A DNA stretch of 64,000 bases, taken from contig NZ_NIXN01000007.1 of assembly GCF_002807055.1 (NCBI RefSeq), positions 124,001-188,000 of the forward strand, in the 5' to 3' direction. The number at the start of each line of letters is the position of its first letter. Within the stretch, counting starts at the first letter, position 1. Under the pieces are notes generated by a model, which had not been told where the DNA came from, did no database searches, and saw only the letters and a program-made list of their open reading frames with translations. The DNA comes from Confluentibacter citreus. Lineage in GTDB: Bacteria; Bacteroidota; Bacteroidia; Flavobacteriales; Flavobacteriaceae. Position numbers and translations under genes: made by a program. Of the stretch, positions 60,116-64,000 are shown piece by piece.

Positions 60116-61309
60116 ATGAATTTACACGAATATCAAGGTAAACAGATTTTAAGCAGTTTTGGAGTACGAATTCAAAGAGGTATAGTAGCCCAAAATGCAA
60201 AAGAAGCAGTAACTGCTGCAAAAGAATTAACTGCGGAAACAGGCACAAGTTGGCATGTTATAAAAGCACAAATTCACGCTGGTGGCCGTGGTAAAGGAGG
60301 TGGAGTTAAACTTGCAAAAAACATCAAAGAGGTAGAAGAGATTGCGGGTCAAATTATCGGAATGAATTTGATTACACCTCAAACATCTGCTGAAGGCAAG
60401 AAAGTACACCAAGTTTTGGTTGCTGAAGATGTTTATTACCCTGGAGAAAGTGAAACCAGTGAATTTTATATGTCTGTTCTATTAAACAGAGGCACTGGTA
60501 GAAATATGATCATGTATTCTACCGAAGGTGGTATGGATATTGAAACGGTAGCAGAGAAAACGCCACATTTAATATTTACTGAAGAAATTGATCCTTCTGT
60601 AGGCATTTTGCCATTTCAAGCAAGAAGAATCGCGTTCAATTTAGGGCTTTCTGGAAATGCTTTTAAAGAAATGACCAAGTTTGTTACCAACTTATATACA
60701 GCTTACATCAAATCTGATGCGTCATTATTTGAAATCAACCCTGTTTTAAAAACAAGTGATAATTTAATTTTAGCGGTGGATGCTAAAGTGACTATTGATG
60801 ATAATGCGCTTTACAGACATAAAGATTATTTGGATTTACGTGATTTACGTGAAGAAAACGCTATAGAAGTTGAGGCTAAAGAAGTTGGGTTGAACTATGT
60901 TGATCTTGACGGAAACGTGGGTTGTATGGTTAACGGAGCTGGTTTGGCTATGGCAACGATGGATTTAATTAAACAAGCAGGAGGTGAGCCAGCAAACTTT
61001 TTAGATGTTGGTGGTACGGCAGATGCGGCTCGTGTGGAAGCTGCTTTTAAAATCATTTTGAAAGACCCAGCTGTAAAAGCCATTCTTATTAATATTTTTG
61101 GAGGTATTGTTCGTTGCGACAGGGTTGCACAAGGTGTTATTGATGCTTATAAGAATATGGGAACCATTAATGTGCCGATTATTGTACGTTTACAAGGCAC
61201 CAATGCAGATATAGCAAAAGAATTAATAGACAACTCTGGTTTGGCAGTATTAAGTGCTACCGAATTTCAAGAGGCCGCAGATAAAGTTCAAAAAGTATTA
61301 GCGCAATAA
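60116..61309 (+). CDS. sucC: Succinyl-CoA synthetase beta subunit
   Basis: 397 residues. MNLHEYQGKQILSSFGVRIQ and KAQIHAGGRGKGGGVKLAKN form the ATP-grasp N-domain; LFEINPVLKTSDN and GNVGCMVNGAGLAMATMDLI are substrate-binding; INIFGGIVRCDRVAQGVIDA is the C-domain phosphohistidine-interacting motif. TCA-cycle enzyme making ATP or GTP and succinate from succinyl-CoA. sucD is not adjacent, as is common in flavobacteria. Confidence 0.95.
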   Translation: MNLHEYQGKQILSSFGVRIQRGIVAQNAKEAVTAAKELTAETGTSWHVIKAQIHAGGRGKGGGVKLAKNIKEVEEIAGQIIGMNLITPQTSAEGKKVHQVLVAEDVYYPGESETSEFYMSVLLNRGTGRNMIMYSTEGGMDIETVAEKTPHLIFTEEIDPSVGILPFQARRIAFNLGLSGNAFKEMTKFVTNLYTAYIKSDASLFEINPVLKTSDNLILAVDAKVTIDDNALYRHKDYLDLRDLREENAIEVEAKEVGLNYVDLDGNVGCMVNGAGLAMATMDLIKQAGGEPANFLDVGGTADAARVEAAFKIILKDPAVKAILINIFGGIVRCDRVAQGVIDAYKNMGTINVPIIVRLQGTNADIAKELIDNSGLAVLSATEFQEAADKVQKVLAQ

Positions 61310-61328
61310 GGGTTTTACTTAAAGTCAA

Positions 61329-61359
61329 AAAAAGAGCAACGTTATTCGTTGCTCTTTTT
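61329..61359. terminator. Bidirectional terminator overlapping the DUF1456 stop codon
   Basis: AAAAAGAGCAACG / CGTTGCTCTTTTT, 13 bp, with a 5-nt loop that holds the TTA (stop) of the convergent gene. Confidence 0.88.
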
Positions 61360-61707
61360 GTTTGTTTTAGAGTGTAATAAGCTTTTCTTTTTTACAAACT
61401 TCTTTGGTATCGCTTTCGCGGAAGCTTCGCCTTGTTGTGTTTCTCCAGTTTTGGAATTTTTGTTTTTTTCTTCGTTGGACATTTTAGGAGGCATGGGACC
61501 TCTTAAGTGAATTACCAAGCCATTTAAAAAATTACGTAAAATTTGGTCGCCACATTCCACATATTTTGGATGATCTTCTTTTCTAAAAAAAGCACCTAGT
61601 TCGCTTGTTGAAATTCTAAAGTCCACCAGCATCAAAATAGCTACAATATCATCATCACGTAGTTTTAATGCCACCCGTAATTTTTTCAAAATATCATTAT
61701 TTGTCAT
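61342..61707 (-). CDS. DUF1456 family protein, single repeat with a basic tail
   Basis: 121 residues. One DUF1456 unit (1-70: NDILKKLRVALKLRDDDIVA ... ECGDQILRNFLNGLVIHLRG), equal to the second of the two repeats in E. coli YehS. A Lys/Ser/Thr-rich tail (about 75-121) follows. The family may bind DNA or protein; the role is unknown. The stop codon lies in the shared terminator. Confidence 0.8.
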   Translation of the reverse strand: MTNNDILKKLRVALKLRDDDIVAILMLVDFRISTSELGAFFRKEDHPKYVECGDQILRNFLNGLVIHLRGPMPPKMSNEEKNKNSKTGETQQGEASAKAIPKKFVKKKSLLHSKTNKKSNE

Positions 61708-62066
61708 AGTCCTTTGTTATATGTGTATTTCATCGATTTTAGCTATAGTTACCTGCCTTTCTAGCGTTTTTTAATTTTTTATAAAGATACCTTAATTTTT
61801 CTTGATTCAAATTAAAAATTTAAAATCAAATATTATATATAACTTATTGATTATCATTTAATTAATTATTAAAAACAAAATTATTTTAGTGTTATAATTG
61901 AGCAATATTAAGGTGTTTTTATAAGCCAAAAAAAAATATTTGAGATGAAATAAATAAAATCTACGATTAAATACAATTCACTTTTCGATAAGTTACATTA
62001 TATCAACGATTATGAAATGGCACTTCTCCTTACCTTTATATTGTAAATAATTAATCTCTCAAAAGT
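61708..62066. other. AT-rich intergenic stretch
   Basis: About 360 bp without a gene. It should carry promoters for the two divergent neighbours, but I see no clear -7 box or repeat. Nothing else found. Confidence 0.6.
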
Positions 62067-62468
62067 ATGGTTAATAGAGTAGAAAAGTTGAGTCTTCTAT
62101 CCGAAATGATAGCTTTTGCTAAGTATGATAAGGACATAAAAAATATTGAATATAATTTTTTATTAGGTGTTGCGAGACAATTGGAAATATCTCGTGAAGA
62201 CTTTGAATATCTAATAGAACATCCAGTAACTTATACGCATTTGAAATCCCATAGTGAGCGTATTGTACAATTCCATCGTTTGGTTTTGTTGATGAATATT
62301 GATAGTGAGAGTTCAAATAAAGGTGCTATAAAATTATATAACTTCGGTTTGAGAATGGGCTTAAGTCATGAATCCATAAGCAAAGTTTTATACTTAATGG
62401 AAAGTTTTCCAAATAAAATCGTTCCACCCGATGTTTTGATTGATATTTTTAAAACCCAATATAATTAA
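62067..62468 (+). CDS. TerB-like helical protein (often annotated excinuclease subunit B in flavobacteria)
   Basis: 133 residues, all-helical. SLLSEMIAFAKYDKDIKNIE with YNFLLGVARQLEISREDFEY resembles the TerB/DjlA-like metal-binding helical fold, though the conserved Asp/Glu are partial. In several flavobacteria this ORF next to uvrB is labelled excinuclease by proximity; it has no UvrB domain. The function is unknown. Confidence 0.65.
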   Translation: MVNRVEKLSLLSEMIAFAKYDKDIKNIEYNFLLGVARQLEISREDFEYLIEHPVTYTHLKSHSERIVQFHRLVLLMNIDSESSNKGAIKLYNFGLRMGLSHESISKVLYLMESFPNKIVPPDVLIDIFKTQYN

Positions 62469-62517
62469 AAAGTAATTGTCAATTTAATTTTGAAGTGTTG
62501 AACCCTTAGGGTTATAG

Positions 62518-62550
62518 AAAAGCTAAAAGTTTATTAAACTTTTAGCTTTT
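62518..62550. terminator. Bidirectional terminator overlapping the uvrB stop
   Basis: AAAAGCTAAAAGTTT / AAACTTTTAGCTTTT, a perfect 15-bp stem with a 3-nt loop; the uvrB stop codon is at the loop edge. Confidence 0.85.
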
Positions 62551-64000
62551 CTAGTTTATCTTGATAACTTTTTATATCGTCACGTAATTTGGCCGCTACT
62601 ATAAAGTCCAATGCTTTAGCCGCTTCTTCCATGAGTTTTCGCTTTTCACGGATTTTCTTTTCCAATTCTGGTTTACTCAAATAATTGCTCTCAGGTTCTG
62701 CGGCTCTAAGAGCTTCCAACTCATAACTATAAGTGCTCACCGAATTTTTGGATAAAGCATTGTCTAGACTTTTGTTTAAAGCCGTAGGCACTAGATTGTG
62801 TTTTGTGTTATATGCAATTTGTTTTTCTCGTCTGTAATTGGTTTCGTCCATGGTTTTTTGCATGCTATTGGTCACTTTATCGGCATACATAATGGCTTTA
62901 CCATTTAAGTTTCTAGCTGCTCTACCAACGGTTTGGGTAAGTGAACGAGCCGAACGTAAAAAACCTTCTTTATCAGCATCTAAAATGGCAACTAGGGATA
63001 CTTCTGGTAAATCCAAACCTTCACGCAGTAAGTTGACGCCAACCAATACATCAAATAATCCCTTACGCAAATCTTGCATGATTTCAACACGCTCCAAAGT
63101 GTCCACATCACTATGGATATATCTACAGCGAATTTGGATTCTATCTAAATATTTCGTCAGTTCCTCAGCCATGCGTTTAGTAAGCGTTGTAACAAGTATT
63201 CGCTCATCTTTTTCTACACGAAGCTGAATTTCTTCAATTAAATCGTCAATTTGGTTCAAACTCGGACGAACCTCGATAACGGGATCTAATAATCCTGTCG
63301 GACGAATCACTTGCTCCACATAAACACCATCTGTTTTTTGAAGTTCGTAATCGGCAGGAGTTGCACTTACATAAATAACCTGATTTTGTAAGGCTTCAAA
63401 TTCTTCAAATTTAAGCGGCCGATTGTCCATGGCTGCAGGCAACCTAAAGCCATATTCTACTAAATTTTCCTTTCTGCTTCTATCACCACCATACATGGCG
63501 TGGACTTGGGAAATAGTCACATGGCTTTCATCAATCACCATTAAAAAATCATCTGGGAAATAATCCAACAAACAGAAAGGTCTTGTGCCCGGTAAGCGAC
63601 CATCCAAATACCTAGAGTAGTTTTCAATACCAGAGCAATAGCCTAATTCCCGAATCATTTCCAAATCAAATTCTGTACGCTCTTTTAAACGTTTGGCCTC
63701 TAAATGTTTACCGATTTCCTTAAAATAATCGTGTTGTTTTACTAAATCATCCTGAATTTCTTTGATAGCGCCTTGTAATACATCTGGAGATGTTACAAAC
63801 ATGTTGGCGGGATAAATATTCAATCGGTCATATTTTTCAATGACTTTACTATTTTGAATATTAAAAGATTCAATATCTTCAATCTCATCTCCAAAAAAGT
63901 GAATCCTAAACGCATCATCAGCATAACTCGGAAAAATGTCTACGGTGTCTCCTTTTATTCTGAAATTACCATGATTAAATTCGCCCTCGGTTCTGGAATA
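62534..64000 (-). CDS. uvrB: Excinuclease ABC subunit B (cut by right edge)
   Basis: 488 residues are in the window; the N-terminal helicase part lies beyond the right edge, and the frame is open to 64000. Visible: the second half of the domain-2 region (RIKGDTVDIFPSYADDAFRI), LVVID-like LMVIDESHVTISQVHAMYGG, RPTGLLDPVIEVRP, VTTLTKRMAEELTKYLDRIQ (motif IV) and GVNLLREGLDLPEVSLVAIL with QTVGRAARN (motifs V-VI). It ends in the UVR motif EKLEKLKV. It verifies DNA damage in nucleotide excision repair. Confidence 0.95.
   Translation of the reverse strand, partial: YSRTEGEFNHGNFRIKGDTVDIFPSYADDAFRIHFFGDEIEDIESFNIQNSKVIEKYDRLNIYPANMFVTSPDVLQGAIKEIQDDLVKQHDYFKEIGKHLEAKRLKERTEFDLEMIRELGYCSGIENYSRYLDGRLPGTRPFCLLDYFPDDFLMVIDESHVTISQVHAMYGGDRSRKENLVEYGFRLPAAMDNRPLKFEEFEALQNQVIYVSATPADYELQKTDGVYVEQVIRPTGLLDPVIEVRPSLNQIDDLIEEIQLRVEKDERILVTTLTKRMAEELTKYLDRIQIRCRYIHSDVDTLERVEIMQDLRKGLFDVLVGVNLLREGLDLPEVSLVAILDADKEGFLRSARSLTQTVGRAARNLNGKAIMYADKVTNSMQKTMDETNYRREKQIAYNTKHNLVPTALNKSLDNALSKNSVSTYSYELEALRAAEPESNYLSKPELEKKIREKRKLMEEAAKALDFIVAAKLRDDIKSYQDKLEKLKV

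Overview
The window looks like chromosomal DNA of a marine-type member of the Flavobacteriaceae (Bacteroidota). Evidence: strongly AT-rich sequence; many -7 boxes of the Bacteroidota form TAnnTTTG; few Shine-Dalgarno sites; a eukaryote-like GSII glutamine synthetase beside a GSIII; BlaI/M56 regulators carrying TonB-plug-like repeats; an isolated TonB plug protein; DUF3078, DUF4197 and DUF4920 proteins; and a DnaJ with a halved zinc region. I see no rRNA, tRNA, CRISPR array, prophage or intact insertion sequence. Family level is as far as the sequence supports.

Layout. 1-9.6 kb, all minus strand: a stress and envelope island with two paralogous AraC-type regulators, a CHASE3/PAS histidine kinase with a CheY-like regulator, several tiny membrane or lipid-anchored proteins (DUF1328, Lmo0937-like, YtxH, holin-like), an AI-2E-type permease, CsbD and Dps. 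The lipoprotein at 3.6-4.1 kb has a duplicated promoter block, and the Dps gene shares its spacing pattern (TRTAAC-N25-TTTG). 10-12.4 kb: M56 peptidase and BlaI repressor with a visible operator. 12.4-22 kb: CaCA antiporter, divergent glutamine synthetases, purM, a DUF3078 protein, class II ribonucleotide reductase. 22-24.5 kb: four minus-strand genes, two of unknown function plus a minimal ABC pair. 24.6-31.3 kb: prfA, a four-helix-bundle gene inside inverted degenerate repeats, pyrF, DUF4197, catalase, purU. 31.5-36 kb: a small orphan gene with its own hairpin leader, a Crp/Fnr regulator followed by a candidate structured ncRNA, an Lrp regulator, a YpdA-like reductase with an MFS permease, and dispersed palindromic repeats. 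36-45 kb: DUF1684, an FG-GAP lipoprotein, an OsmC gene between inverted GTTAGCGGG sites, a CLC antiporter behind a fluoride riboswitch, an M49 peptidase, MazG-like. 45-64 kb: ilvE, DUF4920-mnmD, grpE-dnaJ, an ABC-2 exporter with MscS, a sigma-54 activator without an HTH, PPK2, lysA, sucC and uvrB (cut by the right edge).

Most of the window is core metabolism and housekeeping. The stretches worth most attention are non-coding or accessory: the shared stress promoter (4.2 and 9.35 kb), the ncRNA candidate (32.48-32.61 kb), the 31-bp perfect hairpin overlapping a tiny membrane ORF (44.3-44.5 kb), the fluoride switch (40.9 kb), the repeat-flanked four-helix-bundle gene (25.7-26.2 kb), and the minimal ABC island. 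Promoters, terminators and RNA structures were read by eye, with no folding or database search.
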